The position numbers were made by a program, and so were the translations under genes. Under the pieces are notes generated by a model, which did not search any database, was not told where the DNA came from, and saw only the letters and a list, made by a program, of their open reading frames with translations. This document shows positions 8,401 through 19,916 of a stretch of DNA of 64,000 bases, one piece after another. Each line of letters starts with the position of its first letter. Within the stretch, counting starts at the first letter, position 1. Source of the DNA: Thermoplasmata archaeon (lineage in GTDB: Archaea > Thermoplasmatota > Thermoplasmata > Methanomassiliicoccales > Methanomethylophilaceae); NCBI GenBank assembly GCA_015063235.1, contig SUSW01000034.1:19227-83226 (forward strand). The letters run 5' to 3'.

Positions 8401-10846
8401 CGTCAACACCCCCATGTCGGAGGTAGTGGAGAAGCTGGAGATCAGCGAGGACATGGTGATAAGATCGATAAGGAAGCTGGAATCGATGTATCTGATATCC
8501 AGGACCGATCTGTCAGCCAACAAATGGCTGTTCTCCCGTGTGGAGTATCCGGAGAAGGATGCCAACGAGGCCACCGACCGCATCGTATCCAGGTTCCTCG
8601 AGTGTTTCGCACCGTCCACCGTGCAGGAAGTCTCTTACGCTCTATCCATAACGGAAGAGGATGCCCATAAGGCATTGGAGTCCTTGACGGCCAACGAGGT
8701 CGTCGTGAAGGGAAGGTTCCTGGTCTCCGAGAACGATCAGTACATGCTCAAGATCGACCATATGAGGCTAAAGGCGGGACGCGATAACGTGTTCAGCTTC
8801 GATGCGGTCGAGAGGTACAGGCTGACCAAGGGTCAGCATTTCGATTCTATAACCGATTACTTCGACTTCCACGGATCCGCAGGAAGCGAACTCGATGTCT
8901 ACAACAGGGTGGATAACTTCGATATCAACGAATGGTACGACATGCGCAGGGACGGAATAATCCAGCTGGGCCGTTTCGTCAGGGGCAAGGTAAGGTTCGT
9001 CATGAGCGATGATGCCGACCGTTATGCGGCCATCAAGGTCGATGAGACATCCCCAGAGGATCTGGATCTCCTCAATGTCATAGACGGCATGGGCAGCGCC
9101 ACACTCAGGCAGCTCGTCGCTGAGACAGGCAAGGACAAAGAGGCCGTTCGTGAATCGATCATGCGTTTGGACAGGTCGCTCCGCATCATCAGAGCATTCG
9201 GCGAGAAGGAGGAATGGGGAACGGAGAACACGTACGAGGTGTTCTATCCGAACGAGCCAGAAGGCGATCCCGCAAAGGATCTGCTGGCCAAGGCCATCAA
9301 GGCCTACGGTCCCATCCCTGCGATGGCCCTGCGCTACATGATCGGCATCCCCTTGGATATGGTCGAAGAGCTTGCGGCGGAGGTCGGAGCCAAGACCGTC
9401 ATCGTAGGAGACGGACATACCCAGATGTATGTGATGGAGGACGAAATACCCTTGTTGGATTCCGTCAGGGAGACGGAGTACAGCATCCGTATACTTTCGC
9501 TGTTCGATCCAGATCTGGGCTCTAAATGGGCCGAGATAGCGGCCCGCTACGGGGACAAATGGATCTATCCCCTGGTCAAGGGATCCGTCATCGTGGGGGC
9601 ACTGGAGATCTGGGAGATGTCCGGATGCGTGGAGATACGTTCCATGGATATGGACGACCCGTCGATGCTGAAGGAGGTCCTTGCTGCCGTGGATCACATG
9701 ATGGGATTCTACCATCAGAAAGGGATAGAGATCGTCCGCATAAGAGAGGTGCTGAGCACAGACGCTGCAGAGCTGGATGATGAGAAGAAAGCCATACTCG
9801 AGGAGTCCGGATACGTATTTGTCAACGGATTCTTCGCCAAAGGAAGGTTCGATCCCTGGACTATGACCGAGGATCAGATGATATCCTATGTGTTCTCGAA
9901 GCAGAGGGTGGGCAAGACCAATAAGTATGGTACGGTGGCTGAGTGCGTGGCCGTCAGAGGATACATACGCGGAGACCAAGAGATAATGACTCGTGTCCAG
10001 GAGAAGACCATCATGAAGAAGCAGATGGAGAAGGGCTATCTGGTGAAGATGTCGCTGGTCCCCGGATATCAGGGATATACGGACATGGAGCGTGCATCTA
10101 TGTTCCGTGCCCACAAGGGTTATGTCCCTGTGGACGATGCAAAGACGATCGTCAACCTCATCGCGAAGAAGCAGCCCATATCCAAGAAGCAGATCATCCT
10201 CGATTCTCCGCTGTCTCAGGAACGTACGACGGAGATATTCAACGAGCTCAACAAGAACTCCTACATCTATCAGGATTCCGACTCCAACTACAGCATCGTG
10301 CCTGAGAGCGATATGACTCAGGCCGAGGCCACCAAGGAGATTGCCAAGATGCACTTCCGCGATTTCGGGATATTCTCCGCAGAGGACATGTCACTCTTCC
10401 TGGCCAGCAGGATGTCCGTTGCGAGAGCTGTCCTGAGGGAGCTAGAGGACGAGGGATTCCTGAAGAAGGGATTCTTCATCAAGGACGACCCTACGCTCAG
10501 ATGGATGATAGCAGAGGATGTCGGTAACATACGCAGGAGAGCAGGTGACTCTTTCATTCTCAACTCGCAGGACAACCTCAACGTGTACCTCAGGGATATG
10601 ATCAAGTCCGATACCGGGACCACCAGATCCGTCATAATTGCCAACAACAAGGTGATAGGGTCGTTCGTAGGGAAGATATGCCCGTCGGGTGCGAAGGTGG
10701 AGGAGTTCGAAGGCAACGACCGTGCTTCCCGTATGATGAAGGAGGCCGCCCAATCCGTCGGCATAAGGCTGGACACCCAGAGACAGAGGGACGATGAGGA
10801 TTGGGACGTGTCCGAGTTCTACACCAAGGTTAACATGGGAGCATAA
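5486..10846 (+). CDS. Very long Lhr-type (SF2) helicase with an in-frame amber codon
   Basis: ATP-dependent superfamily 2 helicase of the Lhr group, implicated in DNA repair and recombination. Residues 1-594 hold the core: Walker A (SPTGSGKTLTA) near 58, DEIH near 180, SATLAP near 213, and motif VI (QRIGRSGH) near 370. At 7268 the frame meets TAG (codon 595), then stays open in the same frame for 1,191 more codons to TAA at 10844. The downstream part carries several winged-helix-like segments, as in the long C-terminal extension of large Lhr proteins. No ribosome binding site or good start codon lies just after the TAG, so a separate second protein is unlikely. If TAG is read as pyrrolysine the product is 1,786 residues; otherwise it is a 594-residue core or a recent pseudogene. 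Confidence 0.85.
7268..7270 (+). other. In-frame amber codon within Lhr helicase
   Basis: TAG at codon 595, between Ser and Lys (MS-TAG-KIQED). Coding quality is the same on both sides and the frame is unchanged. It is a candidate pyrrolysine site. Confidence 0.7.
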
Positions 10847-10880
10847 CGTCGGTTCCGAGGTCATCCAGCCGGACCCCTGG

Positions 10881-10890
10881 TTTTTATATC
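10881..10890 (+). promoter_or_regulatory. TATA box of the COG2522-type regulator
   Basis: TTTTTATATC is centred 25 bases before the ATG at 10910, so transcription should begin at or next to the start codon and the message should be leaderless. Confidence 0.6.
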
Positions 10891-10909
10891 AATACCAGAA
10901 TCTAATTCT

Positions 10910-11308
10910 ATGATGATACCGTGTGAGGTGGTGGTCTGGTACGTCCTGCCGATGATACGCAAGGAGCTGGCAGCGGAGCTGATCCACGAGCATTCCATGT
11001 CTCAGTCGGAGGTTGCCAGAAGGTTCGGGCTGACCGAGGCTGCCATCTCACAGTATATCAGGAAGAAGAGGGGAGATTGCTCAGAGATCGAACTCAGCCC
11101 TAGCTACCCTGTCTTTATGAAGCATGTGAAGCAGTCGGCAGCCCGTATAGCCGACGAAGAGACCGTTTTCGAGAATGAGGTCTGCAGGCTTTGCAACATA
11201 GTCCGGACTTCAGGGCTCCTGGCGGAGATTTATGAGATGCATGTCGGTGAGCCTCTGTCCACATGCGAGAATTTCGGTACAAGCGCAGGGATCAATGGTA
11301 GGGATTGA
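10910..11308 (+). CDS. Helix-turn-helix transcriptional regulator, COG2522-like
   Basis: A 132-residue DNA-binding protein of a small archaeal regulator family. It begins with the family's conserved PCEVVVWYVLPMIRKELA segment, then a helix-turn-helix near residues 36-58 (SQSEVARRFGLTEAAISQYI). The C-terminal half carries Cys residues (CRLCNIV, and a later Cys) that could bind a metal or cluster. The gene is monocistronic, has a leaderless-type promoter, and converges with the ogg gene. Its targets are unknown. Confidence 0.75.
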   Translation: MMIPCEVVVWYVLPMIRKELAAELIHEHSMSQSEVARRFGLTEAAISQYIRKKRGDCSEIELSPSYPVFMKHVKQSAARIADEETVFENEVCRLCNIVRTSGLLAEIYEMHVGEPLSTCENFGTSAGINGRD

Positions 11309-12115
11309 TCATATCTCTATGAAATCCGCGTGATAGAGGAATTCCTGGGCGTATCCAGAGTATTTTCCGAACTTAGCCCTTCCGTATTCCGAGACCGTTT
11401 TGTAGCTACCGGTGATGCCATAGATGTTCTCCATCACTTTGGATATGCGCGCGTCGATAGGGAACGCTTCCATGTGCTCGAAGGCGAACAATGCGACGCA
11501 GTCGGCCACCTTAGGGCCTACTCCGTTTATTCCCTGCAGTTCCTTCACGCACGTGTCGTAATCCATCTCTGCGAAGGCCTCAACATCGATATCCCCGGAT
11601 TCCACACGTTCGGCCAGGGTGATGAACCTCTGCTCCCTGAACCCAAGTTTGCATTCGCCTATGCAGTCGCATCCGTCCAGGATCTGCTTCGGGGTGGGGA
11701 ACGCATGTTTGCCGCCAAGGTCCTTTCCGAAGTGATCGCACACCGATTCCACCATCTTCCCTATGCGCGCCACGTTCGCGTTGGTCGCCAGAACGTATGT
11801 CGCCAGGCATTCCCAATGGTCCTGGCGCAGGATACGCATCCCTGGGCAGTTCTCGGCCAGTTTGGCGACGTAAGCATCCGCCTCTGATATCTTGGATATG
11901 ATCTCCCCGAGGTCATCATCCGCACCGAGGTACCTGGTGATACCCCTGCGGTCGTCTGTTCCCAGGACTTCCACGGATCCAGCGGTGAGCTGCCTCATAA
12001 TTATGATGCTGTCCCTCCATACTCCCTCCCAGGAGCCGTCATCCGATTTGTGCCAGCGATGGGCCTGTCCGCATCCCAGAGTGGGGTCCAGCGACACTTC
12101 GAGATCTATCTTCAT
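11309..12115 (-). CDS. ogg: 8-oxoguanine DNA glycosylase/AP lyase, Ogg1 family
   Basis: Base-excision-repair enzyme that removes 8-oxoguanine and nicks the resulting abasic site. The helix-hairpin-helix GINGVGPKVADCVALFAF (about residues 200-217) carries the expected catalytic Lys (GPK), and FPID just after it gives the catalytic Asp. The N-terminal TATA-box-like fold includes the LGCGQAHRW segment seen in Ogg1. Length (268) fits the family. It is divergently transcribed from the endonuclease IV gene at 12172, which would process the abasic product, so the pair make a local repair module. Confidence 0.9.
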   Translation of the reverse strand: MKIDLEVSLDPTLGCGQAHRWHKSDDGSWEGVWRDSIIIMRQLTAGSVEVLGTDDRRGITRYLGADDDLGEIISKISEADAYVAKLAENCPGMRILRQDHWECLATYVLATNANVARIGKMVESVCDHFGKDLGGKHAFPTPKQILDGCDCIGECKLGFREQRFITLAERVESGDIDVEAFAEMDYDTCVKELQGINGVGPKVADCVALFAFEHMEAFPIDARISKVMENIYGITGSYKTVSEYGRAKFGKYSGYAQEFLYHADFIEI

Positions 12116-12171
12116 GACACCCCGATGGCTGTTCTAAATAATGATTTATGTGATAAGCGGATGCAGGATGC

Positions 12172-12984
12172 ATGATGAGATTCGGTCCCGCAGGATACCC
12201 CTCGGCAGGAAAGACTCCGGAGGGCTCTCTGGAATACACAAAGAACCTGGGGCTCAACGCCCTCGAGGTAGAGTTCGTACGCGGAGCACGTATCAGTCCC
12301 GAAAGGGCCCAGCAGGTGGGTTCCAAGGCCAAGGAATTGGACATCAGGCTGAGCTGCCATGCACCGTATTTCATCAGCTTCAACTCGGATTCCCAGGAGA
12401 CTCGTGATAAAAGCATCGGATGGGTCATGGATACTGCACGTGCCGCACACAATCTCGGGGCGTACATCATCGTGATCCATGCCGCATCCTACGGTAAATC
12501 GCCGGATACGGCGCTGCCTTCTGTTATTGAAGGGCTCTCGAAATGCAAGGATATGCTAGACGACGAGGGAATCAAGGACGTCATTCTGGGTGTGGAGACC
12601 ATGGGGAAGCTGGGCCAGTTCGGGACCCTTGATGAGATCGGAAAGGTCATGGAACAGGTCGACGGAGTGCACCCGGTTCTCGATGTCGCCCATGTCCATG
12701 CGAGGGGACACGGATATCTGAAGACCGAAAAGGACATGCAGGGCCTCATAGACCAGTTCTTCCCGCTCTGCGGCGATATTGCCCATTTTCACATAAGCTG
12801 TATCAAATATGGTGATAAGGGTGAGATCTCACATCTGCCCTTGGAGGCGAAGGATCCCGACCTTCAGATGCTGGCGAACGTGTTGGCCGATACCAAGCAG
12901 GAATGCAATTTCATATGCGAATCGCCACTGATAGAGAAGGATGCGGTGGTGTTCAGGGATATGTTCCCGCAGTATCGCCAATGA
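12172..12984 (+). CDS. nfo: Endonuclease IV (AP endonuclease)
   Basis: Zinc-dependent AP endonuclease that cleaves 5' of abasic sites, with a TIM-barrel fold and 270 residues. Recognisable features are the start MRFGPAGYPSAGK, the SCHAPYFI strand, IVIHAASYGKS, and the metal-ligand strand LGVETMG with DVAHVHARGHGY downstream. Two ATGs are adjacent (12172 and 12175) and either could be used. It is divergent from ogg, with 56 bases between the genes for both promoters. Confidence 0.92.
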   Translation: MMRFGPAGYPSAGKTPEGSLEYTKNLGLNALEVEFVRGARISPERAQQVGSKAKELDIRLSCHAPYFISFNSDSQETRDKSIGWVMDTARAAHNLGAYIIVIHAASYGKSPDTALPSVIEGLSKCKDMLDDEGIKDVILGVETMGKLGQFGTLDEIGKVMEQVDGVHPVLDVAHVHARGHGYLKTEKDMQGLIDQFFPLCGDIAHFHISCIKYGDKGEISHLPLEAKDPDLQMLANVLADTKQECNFICESPLIEKDAVVFRDMFPQYRQ

Positions 12985-13027
12985 CAGGATGAGTATTTTA
13001 TAGGACTAAAATATCACTTGGCTTGAG

Positions 13028-13099
13028 GCCGCTGTGGCTTAGTGGTATAGCATCTGATTCGTAATCAGAAGGCCGAGGGTTCAAATCCCTTCAGCGGCT
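13028..13099 (+). tRNA. tRNA-Thr (CGT)
   Basis: Acceptor GCCGCTG pairs with CAGCGGC, the discriminator is T, and CCA is encoded at 13100-13102. The anticodon stem TCTGA/TCAGA encloses TTCGTAA, giving anticodon CGT at 13060-13062. The TTCAAAT T-loop is normal. A TATA-like TATTTTATA (12993-13002) lies about 30 bases upstream. Confidence 0.95.
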
Positions 13100-13124
13100 C
13101 CATCTTCTTTATTAAGGAAAATTT

Positions 13125-13155
13125 GAGTAACACGATTTAGCATTTCGTGTTACTC
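13125..13155. terminator. Perfect 11-bp hairpin between tRNA-Thr and thiC
   Basis: GAGTAACACGA (13125-13135) and TCGTGTTACTC (13145-13155) are perfect inverted repeats with a 9-base loop. The position between the tRNA and the 3' end of thiC suggests a shared terminator or processing signal for the convergent transcripts. Confidence 0.5.
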
Positions 13156-13165
13156 ATGTTGGTCT

Positions 13166-14476
13166 TCAGCAATCCTCTTTCGGTAATTTCTTACCATCTG
13201 GCTCATTTCCGTTCATGTAGACGTTGACGATCTTTATGGCGCATACGTCGCCGCACATGGAACATCCCTCGCTTTCCTCCGTGCAGCCCCTTTTCCTGTA
13301 CCTTCTGGCCTTCTCCTCGTCAATGCAGGTATCGAACATCGTGTTCCAGTCAAGGGCCTTTCTTGCACGGGCCATTCTCTCGTCCCTTTCCTGTCCTTTG
13401 CCTCTGCAGAGGTCCCCCACATGGGCAGCGATCTTGGAAGCTATCACGCCTTCCCTGACATCGTCCACATCAGGCAGGGACAGGTGCTCCGCAGGAGTGA
13501 GGTAGCAAAGGAAGTCGGCCCCGTTCTGAGCGGCCACCGCACCGCCTATTGCCCCGACAATATGGTCATAGCCGGGCGCTATGTCGGTCACCAGAGGTCC
13601 GAGGACGTAGAAGGGCGCATTGTCGCACATCCTCTTCTCAAGCTGCATGTTCATGGCAACCTGGTCCAAAGGTACGTGTCCGGGGCCTTCCACCATGCTC
13701 TGAACACCTGCCTCACGGGCCCTCTTCACCAGGTGCCCCAATGTCATCAGCTCCGATAACTGGGCCTGGTCGCTGGCATCTTTGATGCATCCTGGTCTGA
13801 ATCCATCCCCCAGAGACAGGGTGAATTCGTATTTCCTGGCCAGTTCCAGGAGGTAGTCGAAGTTCTTGTAAAGGGGATTCTCCTGTTCGTTATGGAGGAT
13901 CCAGGCCGTGAGGAAAGATCCGCCCCTGGAGACAACATTGGTGATCCTGTCGCTCTTTTTGAGCCACTGGACCGTCTCTTTGGTTATGCCACAGTGGACC
14001 GTCATGAAATCCATTCCGTCCTTGGCATGTTTTTCTATTCCGTTGAAGATGTCATCCTCGGTCATTTCCACTATGGCGTTTTTCCTGGCGGCCATCACAC
14101 CGGTCTGATAGATAGGTACGGAACCCATCATCACCGGGCACTCTTTCAGCAGTCTGGCTCTTATGGCATCAATATCCCCTCCGGTGCTCAGATCCATGAC
14201 AGCATCCGCACCGTATTTCAGGGCTACTCTGAGCTTTTCGGACTCAGCATCCACATCCACCATGTCGCGGGAAGTTCCGAGATTCACGTTGATCTTGACG
14301 GACATTCCCTCACCTATTGCCCCGGGTTCTATGTCATGATTGGGGTTGTGGGGGACGCAGATTCTTCCTGATGCTATTCCGTTCCTTACGAACTCCTCGC
14401 TGACTCTCTCCTTTTTGGCGATTTCTTTCACGAGAGGTGATACGCCCCTGCGGGCTTCTTCCATGATGGTGGACAT
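13166..14476 (-). CDS. thiC: Phosphomethylpyrimidine synthase ThiC
   Basis: Radical SAM enzyme converting aminoimidazole ribotide to HMP phosphate for thiamine synthesis. The 436-residue protein has the usual landmarks: NPNHDIEPGAIG near residue 50, MDFMTVHCGIT, SLGDGFRPGCIKDA and MVEGPGHVPLDQV. The cluster motif near the C-terminus reads CSMCGDVC, a CX2CX3C spacing; I remember CX2CX4C from bacterial ThiC. No thiamine-pyrophosphate riboswitch is evident in the short upstream region, which it shares divergently with gyrB. Confidence 0.93.
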   Translation of the reverse strand: MSTIMEEARRGVSPLVKEIAKKERVSEEFVRNGIASGRICVPHNPNHDIEPGAIGEGMSVKINVNLGTSRDMVDVDAESEKLRVALKYGADAVMDLSTGGDIDAIRARLLKECPVMMGSVPIYQTGVMAARKNAIVEMTEDDIFNGIEKHAKDGMDFMTVHCGITKETVQWLKKSDRITNVVSRGGSFLTAWILHNEQENPLYKNFDYLLELARKYEFTLSLGDGFRPGCIKDASDQAQLSELMTLGHLVKRAREAGVQSMVEGPGHVPLDQVAMNMQLEKRMCDNAPFYVLGPLVTDIAPGYDHIVGAIGGAVAAQNGADFLCYLTPAEHLSLPDVDDVREGVIASKIAAHVGDLCRGKGQERDERMARARKALDWNTMFDTCIDEEKARRYRKRGCTEESEGCSMCGDVCAIKIVNVYMNGNEPDGKKLPKEDC

Positions 14477-14481
14477 TTTGA

Positions 14482-16512
<2,031 letters not shown>

Positions 16513-16516
16513 TATC

Positions 16517-18982
16517 ATGGAAGAGGAGAATCACAAGAGGACGATCAACCAGACTATCGAGCAGGAGATGCAGCGCTCCTATATCGACTATTCCATGAGC
16601 GTTATAGTCGGGCGTGCCCTTCCGGACGTCCGCGACGGACTCAAACCTGTCCACAGGAAGATCCTGTATGCGATGGATCAGCTCAGCCTTACGTACAACA
16701 GGCCTCACAAGAAATCGGCCACAGTGGTCGGAGAGGTCCTCGGTAAGTACCATCCTCACGGAGATTCGGCCGCATACGAGGCCATGGTGAGGCTTGCGCA
16801 GCCCTTCTCCCTCAGATACCCGCTGGTGGACGGACAGGGTAACTTCGGTTCCGTGGACGGAGATTCCGCAGCTGCGATGCGTTACACCGAGGCCAGGATG
16901 ACGAAGATGGCTAGCGATCTCCTGCTGGACCTGGACAAGGACACAGTGGACATGGTGGACAACTATGACGGTTCTCTCAAGGAGCCTTCAGTCCTCCCTT
17001 CGAAGTTCCCCAACCTTCTGGTGAACGGATCGGACGGTATCGCTGTCGGAATGGCCACGAAGATGCCTCCGCACAACCTCACCGAGGTCTGCAGGGCAAT
17101 CGAGTACACGATAGACAATCCGGATGCCCAGGTCGCAGACCTGATGCAGTACGTGAAAGGTCCCGACTTCCCTACCGGAGGAACCATCTACGGGCTTTCC
17201 GGAATAAGGTCCGCATACGAGACCGGAAAAGGTAAACTCAGGGTCAGGTCCAAGGTCCATTTCGAGGAGATGGACAACGGGAAGACCAGGATAATTGTCG
17301 ATGAGATCCCCTACCAGGTCAACAAGGCTATGCTAATAGTGCAGATCGCCGACCGCGTCAAGGACAAGGAGATCGAGGGGATCACGGATCTGAGGGATGA
17401 ATCGGACAGGCACGGAATGCGCATCGTCATAGAGCTTCACAAAGATGCCATACCGCAGGTGGTCCTGGAGAACCTCTGGAAGAAGACCAACATGGAGATC
17501 ACATACGGTGTCATCAACATCGCGCTGGTGGACAACAAGCCTACACTTCTGGGTCTGAAGGAGCTCATCGTTCAGTACATCAAGCACAGGAAGAGCGTCG
17601 TCACCAGGAGGACACAGTACGAGCTGGACCAGGCAGCGAAGAGGTTCCACATACTGGAGGGTTTGATGAAGGCCATCAACATGCTTGACGAGACCATCGC
17701 CCTCATCCGCGAATCATCCGATGGGGAGACGGCAAACATCGGGCTGCAGAACCTTCTGGGCATCGATCAGGAGCAGGCGAAGTCCATCTTGGACATGAGG
17801 CTCCAGAAACTGACGGGACTCGAACTGAACTCCATCAGGGAGGAGTATGAGCAGCTCATCATCAAGATGAATGACCTGAAGGACATCCTGGCTCACGAGC
17901 AGAGGGTCCTGAATATCATCAAGACCGAGCTTACGGAGATGTCTGACACATATGGAGACGAGCGCCGTACCGAGATCGATCCCAACGAGATCGATGCAGA
18001 CGAGGAGGACCTCATCCCTAACGAGAAGGTAGTCGTCACGGTATCCAATGACAATTACATCAAGAGGATCCCGCTCAGCACCTACAGGCAGCAGTCCAGA
18101 GGAGGTGTCGGACTCACCGCTATGCAGACCAAGGAGGAGGACCACGTGGCAGCGATGTTCGTCATGATGTCCCACGACTATATCCTATTCATCACCAACA
18201 AGGGACGCATGCAGTGGCTGAAGGGATACAGGATCCCCGAGGGAAGCAGGCAGTCCAAGGGCAAACCCCTGGTCAACCTCATCCCCGACCTGGAGGAGGG
18301 CGAGAAGATCATCAACTCCATCACCACAAAGGAGTTCCCAGAGGACAGGTATCTGGTGTTCTGTACCAGGAACGGTCTGTTTAAGAAGACCGTGATGTCC
18401 GCCTACGGAAATGTCAGGGCCAGGGGAATCAAGGCCATTAAGCTGGATGATGACGACGAGCTGATCAGCATGGGAATCACCGACGGAGAGGATCAGATAA
18501 TCATAGCATCCGCCGACGGACAGGCCGTGAGATTTGACGAGACCGACGCCCGCCCGCTGGGAAGGGACACAATGGGAGTCAAGGGAATGACGCTTTCCGA
18601 CGGAGACAGTGTTGTTTCGATGGCCGTTGTGAAATCCGGCGACAGGCTCCTGACCGTCACCGAGAACGGATACGGTAAGATATCCGATGTCGATGATTAC
18701 CGCAAGACCAGGCGCGGAGGCAAAGGAGTCATAACCATCAAGACCGACGAGCGCAACGGAAAGGTCGTGAGCGTCTCCAAGGTAGATGTGGGAGACGAGC
18801 TGATGCTCCAGTCCAGGAGCGGTAAGATCATCCGTATGCAGACCGACACCATCCGCGAGACCGGCCGCAACGCCAAGGGCGTGAGGGTCATGGACCTCCG
18901 CGACGGCGATACGATCATAGCCGTGGAGCCGCTGGTATCGGAGGATGCTGACATACCGGAGGACCAGACGAACGAGCAATGA
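16517..18982 (+). CDS. gyrA: DNA gyrase subunit A
   Basis: DNA-cleaving subunit of gyrase, 821 residues. The breakage-reunion domain carries [17 protein letters not shown] near residue 30 and the catalytic tyrosine in [10 protein letters not shown] near 120. The C-terminal beta-pinwheel has a gyrase box (QQSRGGVG near residue 525), which marks this as a true gyrase, not topoisomerase IV. The ATG at 16517 is preferred over one 12 bases upstream inside gyrB. An imperfect terminator-like hairpin follows the stop. Confidence 0.96.
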   Translation: MEEENHKRTINQTIEQEMQRSYIDYSMSVIVGRALPDVRDGLKPVHRKILYAMDQLSLTYNRPHKKSATVVGEVLGKYHPHGDSAAYEAMVRLAQPFSLRYPLVDGQGNFGSVDGDSAAAMRYTEARMTKMASDLLLDLDKDTVDMVDNYDGSLKEPSVLPSKFPNLLVNGSDGIAVGMATKMPPHNLTEVCRAIEYTIDNPDAQVADLMQYVKGPDFPTGGTIYGLSGIRSAYETGKGKLRVRSKVHFEEMDNGKTRIIVDEIPYQVNKAMLIVQIADRVKDKEIEGITDLRDESDRHGMRIVIELHKDAIPQVVLENLWKKTNMEITYGVINIALVDNKPTLLGLKELIVQYIKHRKSVVTRRTQYELDQAAKRFHILEGLMKAINMLDETIALIRESSDGETANIGLQNLLGIDQEQAKSILDMRLQKLTGLELNSIREEYEQLIIKMNDLKDILAHEQRVLNIIKTELTEMSDTYGDERRTEIDPNEIDADEEDLIPNEKVVVTVSNDNYIKRIPLSTYRQQSRGGVGLTAMQTKEEDHVAAMFVMMSHDYILFITNKGRMQWLKGYRIPEGSRQSKGKPLVNLIPDLEEGEKIINSITTKEFPEDRYLVFCTRNGLFKKTVMSAYGNVRARGIKAIKLDDDDELISMGITDGEDQIIIASADGQAVRFDETDARPLGRDTMGVKGMTLSDGDSVVSMAVVKSGDRLLTVTENGYGKISDVDDYRKTRRGGKGVITIKTDERNGKVVSVSKVDVGDELMLQSRSGKIIRMQTDTIRETGRNAKGVRVMDLRDGDTIIAVEPLVSEDADIPEDQTNEQ

Positions 18983-19018
18983 GGTCGGGAAGGGGCGTAC
19001 AGCCTCTTCCGGCCTCTC
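18981..19018 (+). terminator. Imperfect terminator hairpin after gyrA
   Basis: GAGGTCGGGAAG and CTTCCGGCCTC form an imperfect inverted repeat just after the gyrA stop, followed by A/T-rich sequence that leads into the tRNA-Phe promoter. Confidence 0.45.
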
Positions 19019-19026
19019 AAAAAGAC

Positions 19027-19034
19027 TTATAAAG
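19027..19034 (+). promoter_or_regulatory. TATA box of tRNA-Phe
   Basis: TTATAAAG is about 29 bases before the first base of the tRNA at 19059. Confidence 0.6.
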
Positions 19035-19058
19035 GGAATGTCCATAGGGGGGAATTGC

Positions 19059-19131
19059 GCCGTGGTAACTCAGTTGGGAGAGTGCGTGACTGAAGATCAC
19101 GAAGTCGCTGGTTCGAGCCCGGCTCACGGCA
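19059..19131 (+). tRNA. tRNA-Phe (GAA)
   Basis: Acceptor GCCGTGG pairs with TCACGGC (one G-T pair), the discriminator is A, and CCA is encoded at 19132-19134. The anticodon stem CGTGA/TCACG encloses CTGAAGA, giving anticodon GAA at 19092-19094. Confidence 0.95.
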
Positions 19132-19167
19132 CCATCCCTTCTCGCATCATTATCAAAGGGTACCGCC

Positions 19168-19326
19168 ATGGAGCCTGACATCGTTTTCATCGATATCCGT
19201 AAGTCCCCTCTCACGATGGGCCAGGTCATCGAGGAAGTGGCACGTCTCCAGAAGGAGAATCCCGAATACGAGATATTCATGGACGGGGATGCCTATGCTA
19301 TCGTCGGCAGAAGGAGGAAGAACTGA
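19168..19326 (+). CDS. Small 52-residue conserved-looking protein upstream of DUF531
   Basis: A short frame from ATG at 19168 to TGA at 19324, reading MEPDIVFIDIRKSPLTMGQ and ending GRRRKN. Its alternation of hydrophobic and charged residues and its good codon use look coding. The stop overlaps the ATG of the DUF531 gene (TGATG), which strongly suggests translational coupling. I do not recognise the family; it is probably a functional partner of the DUF531 protein. Confidence 0.7.
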   Translation: MEPDIVFIDIRKSPLTMGQVIEEVARLQKENPEYEIFMDGDAYAIVGRRRKN

Positions 19327-19865
19327 TGGGAAGAGGAAGGATTACAATCGGACTCTACAACTCATATGATCAGAACTTCAGGGAGCCACATAGGCGCATC
19401 ATAGCTCGCGCAGGCGACCTAGCGATGGCGTTCGATATGAATCTGGCACTTTTCGGATTCCCGATTCCGGAGACCACCAAGACCCCGGTGGAGGTGGCCA
19501 ATTGGATCGCGGGGACCACGAGCATCGGCCATCACGGGGATTACTTCGTGGATCTGGCCGAGAAGGGCCGTTTCCAGAAGTTTCCATATCCCTCCAAGGG
19601 TTTCCCGCCGCAGCTGGGGGAACCGATTCTCACTACATGCCGTGCAGAGGAGTCCAAGAAGGTCACCGTAGGGCAGCTGACCGACATGGTGGAGCATGGC
19701 CAGAGCATTCTCCTGGTATTCGGGATAGGCCCCCACGGGGTTCCGAAGGATGTCATGAAGATACCGCGCTACAACCTGGACATAACCACAGGGGGTTTCT
19801 CCCTGGAGACTTGCGCAGCTCTGGGCTCGGTATGCGGAGCGCTGTACGCCAAGCTCAATTATTGA
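19326..19865 (+). CDS. DUF531 family protein
   Basis: A 179-residue archaeal protein that I assign to DUF531 from its N-terminal block (GRITIGLYNSYDQNFREP, with one insertion here) and the repeated 'GFP' strands. The middle (FGIGPHGVPKDVM) resembles SPOUT-type RNA methyltransferase knots, so an RNA-methylating role is possible, but that is inference. It is coupled to the 52-residue frame upstream. Confidence 0.75.
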   Translation: MGRGRITIGLYNSYDQNFREPHRRIIARAGDLAMAFDMNLALFGFPIPETTKTPVEVANWIAGTTSIGHHGDYFVDLAEKGRFQKFPYPSKGFPPQLGEPILTTCRAEESKKVTVGQLTDMVEHGQSILLVFGIGPHGVPKDVMKIPRYNLDITTGGFSLETCAALGSVCGALYAKLNY

Positions 19866-19916
19866 CACGAAGCAATCTTTTTTAGTGTTTTGAATAAGAT
19901 ATATGGTCCGATACCG

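Noticed and set aside
8768..10354. Long minus-strand frame of 528 codons opposite the Lhr gene
   Set aside because: His- and Leu-rich shadow of the real gene, with no recognisable motif or ribosome binding site.
7415..10846. Separate gene for the C-terminal part of the Lhr helicase, starting at GTG 7415
   Set aside because: The frame is already open from the codon after the TAG at 7268, no ribosome binding site precedes 7415, and homology-like sequence extends upstream of it.
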